Below, piece by piece: positions 1-12,078 of a stretch of DNA of 64,000 bases. The notes below the pieces were generated by a model. That model did no database searches. It saw nothing but the letters and a program-made list of their open reading frames with translations, and was not told the origin of the DNA. Source of the DNA: Berberis thunbergii (lineage: Eukaryota > Streptophyta > Magnoliopsida > Ranunculales > Berberidaceae); the NCBI GenBank assembly GCA_003290165.1, contig QNQO01006976.1, positions 451,972 through 515,971 on the forward strand, given 5' to 3'. Every line of letters begins with the position of its first letter. Positions within the stretch are counted from its first letter, which is position 1. A program made the position numbers and the translations under genes.

Positions 1-925
1 TGCTCCCTCCCTCGACGTCCTTCCTCCCCTCCTTCCCTGCTCTCTCGACTTCCCTCCTCCCCTGGTCTTCCCTCCACTCGGCGTCTTCAAATCAATCAGG
101 CCCTCTCTCGTACAGGTACTCTCTCTCTCTCTTGTATTTTTTTTATGAAATTAGGGTTCCGAACAAATTGCAAGTCTTTGAGCATTGTTGACTGTTGATT
201 GCATTGATGTTTTCATTTTGGGGAAAAAATAACTAGGTATACAATTGGATTGGGGAAGATGAAGTTTAAAACAAACTTTCAGTATTCCAAGTTTTATAGA
301 TTTGATGTTGGTCGTTTCATATTTTTGTATTTAATTTTTAATTTGATACATGTATTATCCTTGAAATTTTTTTTTTTTATTGGAATAGAGAAGTAATCCT
401 ATGTCCATATGGAGAAATATTCAATTGGTTGATTTAAATGGTTGAAGTTGAAGAAAGAAATAAAACATGAATATGAGCCTTATCCCAAGTATGTAGAATA
501 TGTAGAAGTTGAGTATATTCTGATGCTTCTCTTGCTGGTTGTAATTAGACAACATTTCTTTACACTAATAAGTTCAAAATTTCAACAATTGCATATATAT
601 GACCCGGTTTTGAGTTGATGCATGAGTTTTACTTATTGCTATGTTTAAAGGTACAAAACAAAGCCATCAAGCTGACTTTTGTTGGTCAGAGTACCAAGTT
701 GAATGGATTAGGAACTGAACTATTAGGTTTTTCCTAGAAATGATGTCATGTTTAGGTACAAGGAATTTGATTTTGCTGGTATCCATTATTATCCATAAAC
801 GTCTTTTTTAAGACCATCAACAAGTTGTGTCATTATATCATACATAGGCCATGTAAAAAGTTTCAAAATTACTTAATAAAGAATTGGATTATCTTACACT
901 ACACCCTCATTACTTTGAAAATTAC
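1..925. other. No gene seen; CT-rich start
   Basis: The first 135 bases are strongly CT-rich and contain a possible splice donor at the end of a leader-like stretch, which could be the 5' UTR of a gene or a transposon leader like those further on. The remainder is AT-rich with no reading frame I can assign. No repeat ends or RNA gene were recognised. Confidence 0.4.
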
Positions 926-1210
926 TTAATAAAGAATTGGTGCACTCTTCATGTTGTGAAGTTGTATTACAAGACAGTAGGATTTGGAACTCAGTTGTAG
1001 TGTAGCAATGTCCAAGTTATTGATAAGCTGCTTCAAATGTACATCGACCCCTACAATAATGGGGCTACCATGGTTGTTGTAGTTGCATGATAATAATAGC
1101 TCTGTGATGTAAGAATCTTTGAAGGACTCTCCATCTGTTACTGTGGTCTTCACTGCAATTCCATTCACATTCACAGTGCAAGTAGTCATGTTTTGCAAGT
1201 GATTCATCAC
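926..1210 (-). pseudogene. WRN-type 3'-5' exonuclease fragment
   Basis: A 94-codon minus-strand frame resembles the N-terminal part of plant Werner-like 3'-5' exonucleases (DEDDy family), which degrade DNA or RNA from the 3' end. The recognisable stretch is PIIVGVDVH...ATLQL followed by YCLVIQLHN, matching the family pattern in which IVGLDVEW is followed by VATLQL and a CLIFQLLH segment. Family members are usually about 200 residues or more, so this covers less than half, and the frame ends just after the second motif. The family's catalytic Asp-x-Glu pair reads Asp-Val-His here, so one metal-binding acid is missing. There is no intron and no continuation downstream. I read it as a decayed copy; the start codon is the first ATG of the frame and may not be the original one. 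Confidence 0.6.
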
Positions 1211-2096
1211 TTGCTTTAATAGTTTCTAACACTCACAAATGGGATTGATTAATCATTATGTCCATGTATTCATATGCCTGACTTGATCATTTGAGCATTT
1301 GAGTATTCATATGTCTGACTTGAATAAGAACCTCACAATCAGAATAAAAGAAATGAAACAGAGCCTATGAAGACTATTTCTGAAGCAAATTCAAAGTTTT
1401 GTTTGTGTTGGATCTCATGCCGCAAACTTTTTTAAATTGATTGATATATTGTGTTTTGTTTACCCTCTGACATTTCTTTATGAGTTTCATATTGATTGAA
1501 TATTAAACAGGGGTCTGAGAAGTAGAAGCATGCTTCATAGCAATGTTTAAGACATTTCTACAACATGTTGAAACAACTCTTAGCAAACAGCATAGCTTTT
1601 CATTTAGTTAGACATCCAGTACATTAACTTTTAATAATGAATAAACACACAATGTAGATGGGAATGTAGCTCCCAGAACTTGTGCTGTAAGCTATGATTC
1701 TCAACCCTCATTATGAAATAGGATAAAAGGGGTTCTTCGGTTTTAATCTTTGAATGTAAGGTATAGAAGAAGTTGCCCAGTTTCTTGTTGATATTGAATG
1801 AAATAGGATTCGGAGCCTACAACTATTTAAATTATGGAAAGTTTTCATTCAGATATGCCTGCTCTTTATTCACTATCTATACTAAAGCAAGTACGACCTT
1901 CATATTTTTTTAATCTTAACATCAATCTATCAAAATGGTCTATGAATCTCCTCTGAACTTGACTTCTTATTGAACATCAGTTTAACCCACTCCCAAGTGT
2001 TGGTATTCATCTCTTTGCATATCAATTGGCAGAATGATTAGTCTGTTGCTTCCTCCCATGCTAGACTTGATTTCCTTTTGCCATTAGGTACCGATT
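1211..2096. other. No gene seen
   Basis: AT-rich sequence with short broken frames only, leading up to the insertion site of the CACTA element that starts at 2100. Nothing could be assigned. Confidence 0.5.
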
Positions 2097-2099
2097 TCA

Positions 2100-2395
2100 C
2101 ACTACTACAAATATTAGCTTAGGTACGCCACTTAGATAGCGCTTTTTTAAAGAGCTATCCAAGTGGGCACTAGGATAGCGCTTATTTGTCTTAAAAAATA
2201 AAAAAAACAAAAAAAACACTACAATAGCGCTTTTAATTTTTTTTTTCAGTTAAGCGCTATCTTAGTTATGTCTTAGATAGCGCTTTAAAAAACGCTATGG
2301 GAAAAAACGTTACCAAAGCTACCATAGCGCTTTTAAAGTGCTTGCATAGCGCTTCCGAAGCGCTATGTTACTTAAATTTAGGATAGCGCTCTCGA
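2100..2395. repeat. E1 left subterminal palindromic repeats
   Basis: Repeated short inverted units with the core TAGCGCTT or AAGCGCTA follow the left end, several times in both orientations. In characterised En/Spm elements, subterminal repeats are binding sites of the element-encoded DNA-binding protein; that role is inferred here. Confidence 0.85.
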
Positions 2396-2489
2396 TCTAA
2401 CCTAGAAGGGAGAACAACGCCTCCACTCTCTCGTCCCCCCTCTGTGCATAACTCTGCCTCCCTCTCTCTCGCCCTGCTCCCTATCTCCA

Positions 2490-4816
2490 TTGCTCTCACT
2501 CTCTCCATTGCTCTCCCTGCCTCCCTCACTCCACCGCTCTCACTCTCTCTCGCATTCGAGCTTTGGCTCTTTCTCGACGGAGCGTTGTTACTGGCTTTCT
2601 CGATCAAACACTTTGCAAGCAATCAAAACCAATCAAGCTCTCCCCTTTCTTCTTCGTCAACCTCCGAAACAGTTCTCCACTGAACCAGAGAACCCGCCAC
2701 AGAAGACAGATTTAGCCGACCCAGAGAACCAGAAGAATCGATACCCAGACTCAGCAATCGACATTCTTCAATCTTCAAGCAATGGTAACTTTCTACTCGA
2801 ACTAGGGTTAGGGTTTATTGCATTTGGGAATTAAAACTTTGGGTTTTGATTGGAATGTAAATTTTTGTGTCTATTGTTGTGTAGAAGCGATCTATGGGAA
2901 ACTGACTGGAATTGGGAAGCATACGTTGAAGAGGGACATTGTTGATATGCTTGAAGGCTGTGCTTTGAGTCCTATGGACATTCGAGTCGATTACAATCGA
3001 TATTTCAATCCACAAGGAATGTATGTATTCTTATGTGAATAAATTACTTGAAGTTTGAATCTCATGGATGCATTGTTTGATTGAATAATTCATGTATTGT
3101 GAATGGATTCAGGGTTCTGCAGTTCCAGTCTCGCAAGGCATTTGATACTGCCATAAGGTTGATTCGAGGGAAGGGTCAGATGTTTCGGCTGGAAAAGGTG
3201 ATGCTTGTTTCGGATTTGGGTTCGATACTTCTGATTCATGGTGTGTACTTCTGTATGAATGAATAAACTGTTTTATTGTATTTCAGGTGGACCGTAGCAT
3301 GTGGAAAATTACAACTTATGAAGGAAAACCGTAAGTCATAGTATTTTATGATGTTAGTTGTTTTATTTTCTTGTTATGGATTTAGTTGGGTATTTTATCT
3401 TATTGATATCGTATCGATGTCCAGTACTCACCTCACACAAAGATTTATTTATTTACTATTATTGTTTTTAAGGTTTCCAATATTGAATAAATGAGTAATT
3501 ACTAGTTATTTGATGATCAGAATGTAATTTGCTTGTCAGTATTCTCTATATGTATATCGTATAAAATATTGACATTCTAATAGACCGGTAAAAAAAATAT
3601 CACGTCATGTTTGAGAGTCATAACCCATAAGTGTATAGGCATATGCATATATACCACTAACTCTCTTAATCACCAAGGAATGAAATGATTGTTTACAATA
3701 GCAAGTATCAGCATAAAGGTTATTTGCACTAGAATAATCAAATTGGTAATGAAACTCTACTTATTTTTGGAACCCTATCTGCTGATCCTCTGCTCATTAA
3801 TGTATGGAAAAGCAATGTCCCAACTTTCTCACACTTGATTAGGAATTTGAATGTGTTTTAGCATGCCTTTACATTGCGGATCTCATGATTTTTGTGCTTA
3901 TATGTAATATATTTTAGTTTTCTCACAAATCGCATTAGCAAGGTCTGGAACAATGCTTCTGGTGATGACACAGTTTTATCAAAATCTGATAACTTATTAC
4001 ATTTTGAAGTAAAAAAAAAAAGATAAAAGAAAAGGTACCACAAATTCTATCACATGCCCATTTTTCTCCTCCACACACTCAAATTTTGGTTAATTAAAGA
4101 AAAATATATAATCTCTTATTCATCAAGTGAGTAATATATGCAAGGCTTTTTAAATCTATTTTGAAAGAATTCCAACGAAATTCCTTGCAAGGCTTATTAA
4201 ATCTCTTGATCATAGGAGTATCATGTTTTTAATATAGAACATTGATAATGGAAAGAATTGTTAATCTTCTTATGGATAAAATACGCCTTCCAACTCTATT
4301 TTGAACCGTCCCAGCAAGTGGGGTAATTGAAGAAAGTGTTTAGCAATCCAAGACCATAATTTCTGCGAGTGTCATTCTAGATTCTGCCAGAAAACAATTG
4401 ATGCACATGCCATCATTATGAATCTATATGTTGTAGCCGGACCTGTTATGCCATTATGAATCCATCTGAAGAATGTGGTTATAATTTGTTTGACTGTATC
4501 AGGTGTTATTGCAAGGGATTCCAAGACAAGCACAGCCAGATGACGTAGAACGTTTCTTGTGTGGTTGTGACTTTAATCCTTCAAATATGCAGTTGTTTAT
4601 GAGGTCAGTTTGAAATTTTCGGGGGCTTTGGATGTGACTTGAGTTTCTATTTACAAACCATTTCTTTTGTAAAATTGCTGCAGGCAGGCATATCCAGACC
4701 CTATTAGAATGGGACTTATACAGTTCCGTACGCAGATTGAGGCAATGAGACCTGTCATGATGAAGAATAGAAGCTTCTGTCTCAATAATCAGATCCTGAT
4801 GCGGGTTCTTCAGTAA
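2490..4816 (+). pseudogene. Captured RRM-like mitochondrial protein, six exons
   Basis: Six exon-like blocks with GT/AG borders can be joined: 2490-2784, 2885-3020, 3113-3197, 3287-3330, 4503-4603 and 4684-4816 (stop TAA at 4814). The joined product starts with an Arg/Ser/Gln-rich region ending in QFSTE, which looks like a mitochondrial presequence. Then come two similar segments, EAIYGKLTGIGKHTLK... and VLLQGIPRQAQPDDVERF, resembling RRM-like alpha-beta folds of an uncharacterised plant mitochondrial protein. No ATG is present in frame at the 5' end, so the true start is probably lost. The junction of exons 4 and 5 is one base out of frame, consistent with loss of one A in the last codons of exon 4 (3326-3330). 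It lies just inside the left end of E1, upstream of the midasin fragment and in the same orientation. The exon structure is clear; the family name is tentative. Confidence 0.6.
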
Positions 4817-5489
4817 GCAGAAGATTTTCTTTCTTTAGGATCATCGGATGAGATATGTTATAAAGTATAACCTGAGACTAATAGGAGTAGGATTTTTGAA
4901 GCTTTGACTGTTGAAATTTTACAATGTTATTGGCATTATTGGGAGTTACATCTTCGTGTTTGAAGGAAATGCTAGTGCTAGTGGTATGTTGTTAGGATCA
5001 TTTTTAGTAAAATGCAATTGCTATGTATAGGTCTGACAGAAAACATTTAACTAAATAATCCACTAATATAAGGATGCACCTATGCATTCCAATATTTATC
5101 TGTTTTCCTTTGCTATTATTTATTATTCAGTTTCATTCAGTAACCAGCAACCATATTTCATAAAAGAGAGTGGGGTCGCTATAAGCTTTCAAGAAATATT
5201 CCTATTCTAGCTGGCAATTCAATCTTTGGTGGTATTTCTTGTTCCTTCAGTTGTATCTGTGCAACATCTACATAATTGGAGGAAACCGAACTTCAGTTTA
5301 TTTCTCTTCAGATGATTAATTTGTTCTTTGATTTCAAAATTCAAATAGTGTGTTAACTTTGTCATTTGAATGAACTTTTTATGCTACCGGATTGCTGTAT
5401 CTGAAGCACTATACAGGAATATCGAAAGAACATTATGCAATAGAATGAAATTCAGCTAACTCACTCACTCATTCTTTTGCAAACAATAG

Positions 5490-7527
5490 GCGGGATCTCG
5501 CTTGGTGCCTTGTGGAGAAGAGTGATGGTTATCCCTTCTAGTGAAATTGATTTGCTAGATATATTGAATGCGTGGTATCCAAGTTTGGAGGTTATTGCTC
5601 AGAAACTCATAGGTATGACATATTTCTTATTGAATGTGTATAATCAGTATGGGAATTCATTACATCTTTCAAGAAAGTGACTTGGCTTGTTTGCAGAAAC
5701 CTTCGTGAAAGTTAATTCATCCCTATCACACCCGCATGAAGGACTACAGTCTTTTGGGAGGTTCTCAACAAGGTAGTAATTACCCTTCTAAATTTTGTGC
5801 CTGAAGATTTTGACACAATGCCATTAAAAACTTATTTCGTTTTAATTGTAGGGATCTTCTGAAATGGTGCAAGAGGATATCTAAGTTAGAATTAAGCTCT
5901 GTGGGGCTTAGTTTATCTGCTTATGAACGTAGAGTTATTTATCAAGAGGTTGAATCTGGATCTCTTTCATTTCATCCACTTTTGAACTTTGGAATAGTAG
6001 CTGTTTGTATTTGTAACTAGATACTTATGAATCTGTGTTTTAGGCTGTTGATATATTTGCAGCTTCCTATGCTTCATGTGAGATGCGGTTGTTGATGATG
6101 AAAGAGATTGCTAAAATTTGGGAAGTACCAGCAGCAGAAGCAGAAACTTTATTTCCTTCTCAAAAGCCCACAGTTCAGGTCTGTCTCGCTTTATAGCAGT
6201 GGTGGTTTACTTGTTTTAGTGTTTACTGTTTTCTAACTTCTAACATTTGTTTATGATTATAATTGTAGGAGTTCAAATCGGATCTGCGGGTTGGCAGAGT
6301 TACCCTAAAACAGACCGAAGCTACGGTCTGTTAAGAGAGTTTAATCTTTCGTATTAGGATGAACTTCCTTGATGTGTTCTAGATTTTAATGAATCTTGAT
6401 TTTTTTTCAGTTACAAAGACAAACACGATCTTTTGTGGATATCCGTAGCTCACTACATGTTCTTGAGAGGATTGCTTGCTCCATTAAATATAATGAGCCT
6501 GTTCTTTTGGTTGGTGAAACTGGTACCGGGAAGACGACTCTTGTACAGAACCTTGCAGTTAGGCTCTCTCAGCCACTAATTGTTTTGGTAGGTTGCCACT
6601 ACCTAGACTTATGTTTGCATGATTTTCTTTATCTGTTGCATTAGTACAAATACTTACCAATTTGTGTGAACTGCAGAACTTAAGTCAGCAAAGTGATGTT
6701 GCCGATCTATTGGGGGGATTCAAGCCCACTGACCCATTATTTATTTGCGTCCCTTTATATAATGAGTTCCTAGAGTTGTTTTCTAGGACATTTTCTGCGA
6801 AGGTATTCTTTACAAGGTTGTGATTTTTTCTTGGATTTTAGATTTTGCAAGTATTTACCAAGACTTCTTCCATATGCAGGATAACATTAGATTTCTTAGT
6901 TATTTAAGAAATCTTAGAACTTCTAAAAACTGGATAGAGATATTAAAGATATTTCAGAAAGGTTTTCAGAAAGCTCTTGGTTATTACTAGCATGAAGCTG
7001 CAACAACTGAATCTAGCACAAAGCGGAAGAGACCCCTGGATGAAGAAATCCTTAAAGCTTGGCAACATTTCTCTGTAAAACTTGATGCGGCACGTCGACA
7101 GATTGATGCCTCATCTTCCATGGCCTTTTCTTTTGTTGAAGGAGCTTTTATTACTGCACTAAGAAATGGCCATTGGATTCTGCTTGACGAAGTGAATTTG
7201 GCCCCACCAGAAACATTGCAGAGAATTATGGGCGTTCTAGAAGGAGAAAGTGGTTCACTTTGTTTGGCTGAAAGAGGAGATGCTGAATATATAGCACGCC
7301 ATCCTGATTTCCGCTTATTCGCCTGTATGAATCCTGCAACTGATGCTGGGAAGCGTGATTTTCCATATTCCGTACGGAGTAGGTTCACAGAATATTTTGT
7401 TGATGAAGTTTTGGATGACGAAGATTTGACTATGTTTGTACGATTGTGTTATATATTGACTGGTAGATGGGAATTTGAGAAACAGATAGGGGTCCCGTTA
7501 CCTGCTGCACTTTGTATGAATGCTTAA
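5490..7527 (+). pseudogene. MDN1: Captured midasin (MDN1) fragment, AAA ATPase region
   Basis: Midasin is the giant dynein-like AAA ATPase that remodels pre-60S ribosomes in the nucleus and nucleolus. Exon blocks 5490-5612, 5697-5772, 5852-5948, 6044-6178, 6269-6325, 6411-6587, 6677-6802, 6880-6987 and about 6991-7450 translate into a colinear part of it. A Walker A motif GETGTGKTT lies in the sixth block. The last block holds the Walker B-like stretch WILLDEVNLAPPETLQR, the sensor-like ACMNPATDAGKRDFP, and the arginine-finger-like region SRFTEYFVDE. The full protein is over 5,000 residues, so only a small internal piece is present. An in-frame TAG at about 6988-6990 interrupts the block before the Walker B region, and the match stops near 7450. 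It is therefore a dead capture, preceded by an unrelated captured gene in the same orientation. Confidence 0.9.
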
Positions 7528-7714
7528 ATTATATTTTGAATGAATGAGAAACAGTTAGTTATCATGTTGTGTCTTTATCGATTGATTGAACGTTGTCATT
7601 ATTATATTAAATATTATATTTAGCCCAGAAAATCGGTATCGAAAAAATAGAAAAAACAAATCAAAGTTAATAAAAAAAATTCACCGAAGCTAATTAAAAA
7701 AAATCAACAAAATT

Positions 7715-7993
7715 AAATAGCGCTCATCAAAGCGCTATGCAAGCTAATTTTAAAAAAAAAATTAGAGCTTACATAGCGCTTTCTAAGGCGCTATTGAAGT
7801 TAATTAAAAAAAAAATCAACGCTTAGATAGCGCTTAATATAAACGCTATCTAACGAAGCGCTATTCAAGTACGCGCCTTGCATAGCGCTTTTTGAGCGCT
7901 ATCTAAACTACCATAGCGGTAGCTTAGATAGCGCTAAAAAGCGCTATCTAAGCCTATTTTTAAGCGCTATGCAAGCCTATATTTGTAGTAGTG
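7715..7993. repeat. E1 right subterminal palindromic repeats
   Basis: Multiple copies of AGCGCTAT-type units in both orientations, mirroring the left end and separated by A-rich spacers, finishing in the right terminal inverted repeat. Confidence 0.85.
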
Positions 7994-8487
7994 TCAAACT
8001 CTAAAATTCATAAGACTATAGCTGCTGACTGTAGACATATTTTATACATATAAAGAGTGAGTTAACTTTCATGACCGACAAAGGAAATTCAGAGGCTTTA
8101 GGCCTGTATAGAATATAATACTCATCACTACCAATTATTTCTTTTTCTCATCTTGATTTTCATCATGAACCTAATTTCCTTAGGAATTCTAGGAGAGTGA
8201 CCACACCCTTCCTTCTACATTGTCTATCCAACAATTCTGTCTGAAAGTAGTTTTGTTTAAGAAACTAATTACTTTTTTAATCATCCTCATTATCATTATC
8301 ATTAATATCTTCCCTTTTTCATACTCTATTTCGTCATTCCTAGTCATCCTAATCTTCTTATCTATAAAAGCTTTATAAAAAACTATTTGTGGTGATATGT
8401 TGTGGAATGAAATTATCTATAAATGTGGAGTATATAGTTGATTCTTATATCTTTTTGTTTGATAATGGTTAATATCTATAACTGTCT
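7994..8487. other. No gene seen
   Basis: AT-rich sequence between the right end of E1 and the Transposase_24 pseudogene. No exon, repeat end or regulatory signal recognised. Confidence 0.5.
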
Positions 8488-10347
8488 TCATTGATAGAGA
8501 TGGATAGTACTCGCGGCAATGATCTCTCCACCATTGATGTCACCAGATCTACAAATGATGACATTGAAGTTAAACAAACCATACAGTTCAACGTCCACGG
8601 TTTAGCAGTTGGACATGGTGCTAGAAATTTCAATAAAAACATTGGAAAGCTTGTTGAAACCCTGGTGCCCATCAAATTCAAGGGTTGGCACCATGTTACT
8701 GACAACTACAAAGAGGATGTGTGGAATGGCCTCAAGGTGAGATTTTACATATTTGATTTTCATAATGTCTTATATTATTTTCAACTTATATCTCAATGGC
8801 TTATTTGCAGCGTGAATACGACATTCCAAATTATGTGAAAAAGAGTGTGCATTTTGAAAATGCCTGAATATTATAGAAGGTTCAAGGCACATCTTAGGAA
8901 GAATTATTTGGATAAGTATCCTACCATTGAGGAACAAGAGAAGCATGTTCCAAATGGTGTAAGAGAGGAGGGATTGGAAGGAGTTTGTTCGCCATGAGAG
9001 CACCCCTGAAGCGAAGGCAATTAGAGACCAAAATGCAAAAAACAAAAAGGCTTCAAAGTATGTATGGGGGTGGCCAAAAGAGTGCTGCAGAAGTAGAGTA
9101 CGAAATGGTAATTGAGTTTCTAGCTACTAGTACAATATTATATACCATTTAACTTTATAGGCTGAGACTAATCTTTCAAGTATATAGGTTGAGAAGAACC
9201 CTGATGGAGAACCAGTCACACGCACTGACATATGGATTGCCTGTCACACGGGAAAGGATGGAAAACCTACGCGTGGTTCTGAACAATATATGGTATGTGC
9301 CCAATGATGTCTTTTATACCCAATTCTTAATTTACTTTGTAGTTGTTTGAATATTATTTGTGTCCTGATTTATTTTATTTTTTCATTATTTTTGAAGGAA
9401 CAAGTTAAAGCAAAAAAAGCTGCATTGCAAGAATCTTCAACTCAAGGTAACATTGACCTCACTATTGATGAGGATCCTCTAAGCCAAGTGTTTGGCCAAG
9501 AAGCGAGGGGGACGTACTCGTTGTGTTGGAACCACTGTCTCTAAAAGGAAGTATGATGCTGCACTTCCCGCTCGTTCATTGCTATTGGAAAAAACATTGG
9601 AAGCCAAAAAAGGGAAGAAAAAATATGAAAGATTGGAAGAAAATGTTAGATGGATACGAGAGAGACTTGAAAGTGGAACTTATGTAAGACCATCAACAAG
9701 TGAGGGAATACAAGGAGTTGTTCAAAGAACTAAAGATACACCGTCATCCGGTGCACAATCGACAAGGCAACCAGATAATCCATTACCTCCATCTTCGTTA
9801 CCACCATCTTCAGTACCATCCATCTCCATTACCACCATCTCCATTACCATCATCTTCTCAAGGTGTTGCGAGGTTTCCTTCTCCAAGCAATCCTGTTCCT
9901 TCAGTGTCAAGGAGATACAAAGTTTGTGATTGGGAAAGGAATGTCATTGCGATAGCATTAGAGGTTGTAGATCCTATCCATCAATTCTCTTGCGCTTGTC
10001 ATGGATCATTGAACCCTGCAACAGAGATCAGACTTTCCTTGTGCTTCAAATTCAAGACTGGGGTGAAACTTTACAAAAGTGATCCAAAAGGAGACAAGAT
10101 GGGGGATTTGGACGTTGTGATTTCTTCGTATGGTGTAGAACTCATGCGGAACTTGATGATTGATAGGGGCAACTTGAAGTTGGAATGCAATCCATTAGTT
10201 GATCTTCCAAAGGTCACATTCTGCATCGTTGAAATGAAGTTCATCGGCGGGAACAAGTATGCAAAGTACCCGTGTACTATCTTGGGTCGATCTCTTATTC
10301 CTTTTTATTTGATCTTCGTATCTGATATGGCCATTCACCATTTTTAA
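8488..10347 (+). pseudogene. Transposase_24 (Ptta/En/Spm-associated) pseudogene
   Basis: Exon-like blocks at about 8500-8736, 8811-9111, 9188-9292 and 9398-10330 resemble the plant Ptta/En/Spm Transposase_24 domain, the second conserved protein of CACTA elements. Visible family features: HGLAVGHGARNFNKNIGKL followed by LVPIKFKGWHHV near the N-terminus, then YRRFKAHLRKNYLDKY, DWKEFVRHEST with a following NKKASK segment, then PVTRTDIWIACHTGKDGK, and LSQVFGQEARG before a basic coiled-coil-like tail. A Ser/Pro-rich linker precedes the C-terminal part. At least three frameshifts are needed to join it: after the residues encoded near 8840, at the REE/DWK junction near 8970, and in the ARG/GRTR segment near 9510. 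So no functional product is expected. It may belong to the incomplete CACTA element whose right end lies at 18415. Confidence 0.7.
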
Positions 10348-10937
10348 CTTTATATTTTTCGCTTCAATTGTCAGCTAACAGTATTCTTTTTTCTTAATGT
10401 TCTTATGGTTCAAGCCATTCGTACAATCTTTTTCCATCCACCATACTGCATTGATGTGCAATGCTGTTTGGTTCATCTTGTTTCTTTTCTTTGCCACTCG
10501 GCATGAAATTTGTGGGATTGCATCTTCATGGAAATTCTAATCAGTACTGAGTGTTTTTCTGTGGTGGGGTAAAAATTATCCTAAATTCTTATTTTCTACT
10601 CTTTACAGGATCAAAAATTTAAAGACCCCTTATACATAAAATTATCCTAAATAGTCCGCTTTGATCATCAAAACGATTTTTTAATGTAGCTTGCATTTTA
10701 ATTCGAAGATCAGCTTCTTGTACAAATAAACAAAATAATCCAAAAAAGTCACCCTAACTCGATGAAACAGAAAAGTGTGTTTCTAGTATGAACGTAATGA
10801 ATGTTTTCTTGTACATATCGTCACTAACCAATTATAAACTGTAAAACCAAAGCGAGAACACTTGAATTTGATTACCAACCAAATAATTAATATATATTTA
10901 TATAAATATAACACTTGAATTTATTTTCTTTTTGCAG
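10348..10937. other. No gene seen
   Basis: AT-rich sequence between the Transposase_24 remnant and the IQM fragment. No frame or repeat end could be assigned. Confidence 0.5.
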
Positions 10938-12078
10938 TTTTATCTGGAAGAGTCTAAAGAGGAGGGTTGACTATCAAGGTTATATTTTCCCCCGCAGGTA
11001 CTAATTTCGAAACTGCTTCTGGCAGATGGAGCCGAATCAGCTCAAATGCTTCTAAGGTACTAATAACCTTTTTTTCAGATTGGAAAAAATGGGGTGTTGG
11101 TTCACTATTGCTGATTTTATGTTTTTTTTTCCCCTGTCTTTTACTTGTTAGAAAACTTGAATTGTGACTTTTGTTATTATTTTGGACATGTTCGAACAGT
11201 TAGAAAGTTTTGTCCAAGATGAGAAAGCTCTCAAATTAGCTTTTCAAACTCGGATTGAAGCTGTATGTATTTTCACTAATACAACCCCCTTCAATCAACA
11301 CTTGATTTTATATTATTTTCTAAAAATTTAGGATTAATTTGTTTGTAATTTTGTGCTATAGATTGATCCAAGGACAGGCATGGGCATCAGCTGGATCCTT
11401 TACCAGAAGTGTGGTCGAAAGCCGAGTCAGGCCACGCCATTTTTTTACTGGCTCAGTAGACTTTCCTCACCTTTCCTCTCTCTGGAAAGGTTTATTATTG
11501 CCATTTAGAATCCACTTTAGTTTAAAACAATAGTATTTGTTATTCTAGTACTGAAAATTAGAGTTTATATTTTGCACCCTTGCAAAAGGCATCAACTTGC
11601 AAAAAGGAAAAATCATGGGTAATCTCCATTTGGCAGTTAGAAAATTACTACTTAAAGAGAAAACACATGATGTAGGTGATCGCGTTTAACCCATTATATC
11701 GAGATATAGCCAAATATAGGTTGCCATGTGCTGGTTGCAAGGGATGAGAATACACTTTGATTTCTTGAAGTGATGAGGATTGTTGAAAGTTTTGAGATAA
11801 GGGTTTCAATTCCTACTGGCACATGGTGTTGCCCACGAAGCAGGATCATGGGCAAGTTAGGGAGTTTCGGGTGTAGATTAATAATAAAAATGCATTGGTG
11901 GCTATAGTAATCTGAGTGGTCTGGTTTTAGTACAGTGGAAGGGGACTTTTGATCATAAAATGGATTTTATAATGTATGATGATGCAGGTTGGATATTGGA
12001 GATGGCAGAGAGGTCAACCTCAAAGAATGTCCTAGGTCAAAGCTTAGGAACAATGCATCAAATATCTTGGACCTGTAG
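10938..12078 (+). pseudogene. Captured IQM (IQ-motif calmodulin-binding) fragment
   Basis: Blocks 10938-11056, 11200-11262, 11362-11454 and 11992-12078 correspond to the central part of plant IQM proteins, calmodulin-binding proteins of about 500-650 residues. The sequence runs through FETASGRWSRISSNASK, then DEKALKLAFQTRIEA, then IDPRTGMG...FFYWL, then LDIGDGREVNLKECPRSK. This matches the order around the conserved IDPRHRYG, PFFYWLD and GDGKEVNLE segments of the family. In the third block the usual HNLHLYYDVW part is altered, and the join to the fourth block is out of frame, followed by TAG at 12076. The IQ motif itself would lie further upstream and is missing. It is a plus-strand fragment in a row with other captures. 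Confidence 0.78.

Larger units (their letters stand above)
2100..7993 (+). mobile_element. CACTA element E1 carrying gene fragments (Pack-CACTA)
   Basis: The element starts with CACTACTACAAATAT and ends with the exact reverse complement of those 15 bases. It is flanked on both sides by the trinucleotide TCA (2097-2099 and 7994-7996), the 3-bp target duplication typical of CACTA transposons. Just inside each end are about 280-300 bp of short palindromic repeats with the core AGCGCT. Between them there is no transposase; instead there are plus-strand exons from two unrelated plant genes, an RRM-like mitochondrial protein and midasin. The element is 5,894 bp long and must depend on a transposase supplied elsewhere. 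A CT-rich leader at about 2430-2560 precedes the first exon, so a transcript could start near the left end and run through both captures. Confidence 0.92.

Noticed and set aside
897..915. CACTACACC sequence as a possible left end of E6
   Set aside because: The bases that follow (CTCATTACTTTG) do not match the CACTACACCAAAA terminus, there are no subterminal palindromes, and it is not preceded by ATG.
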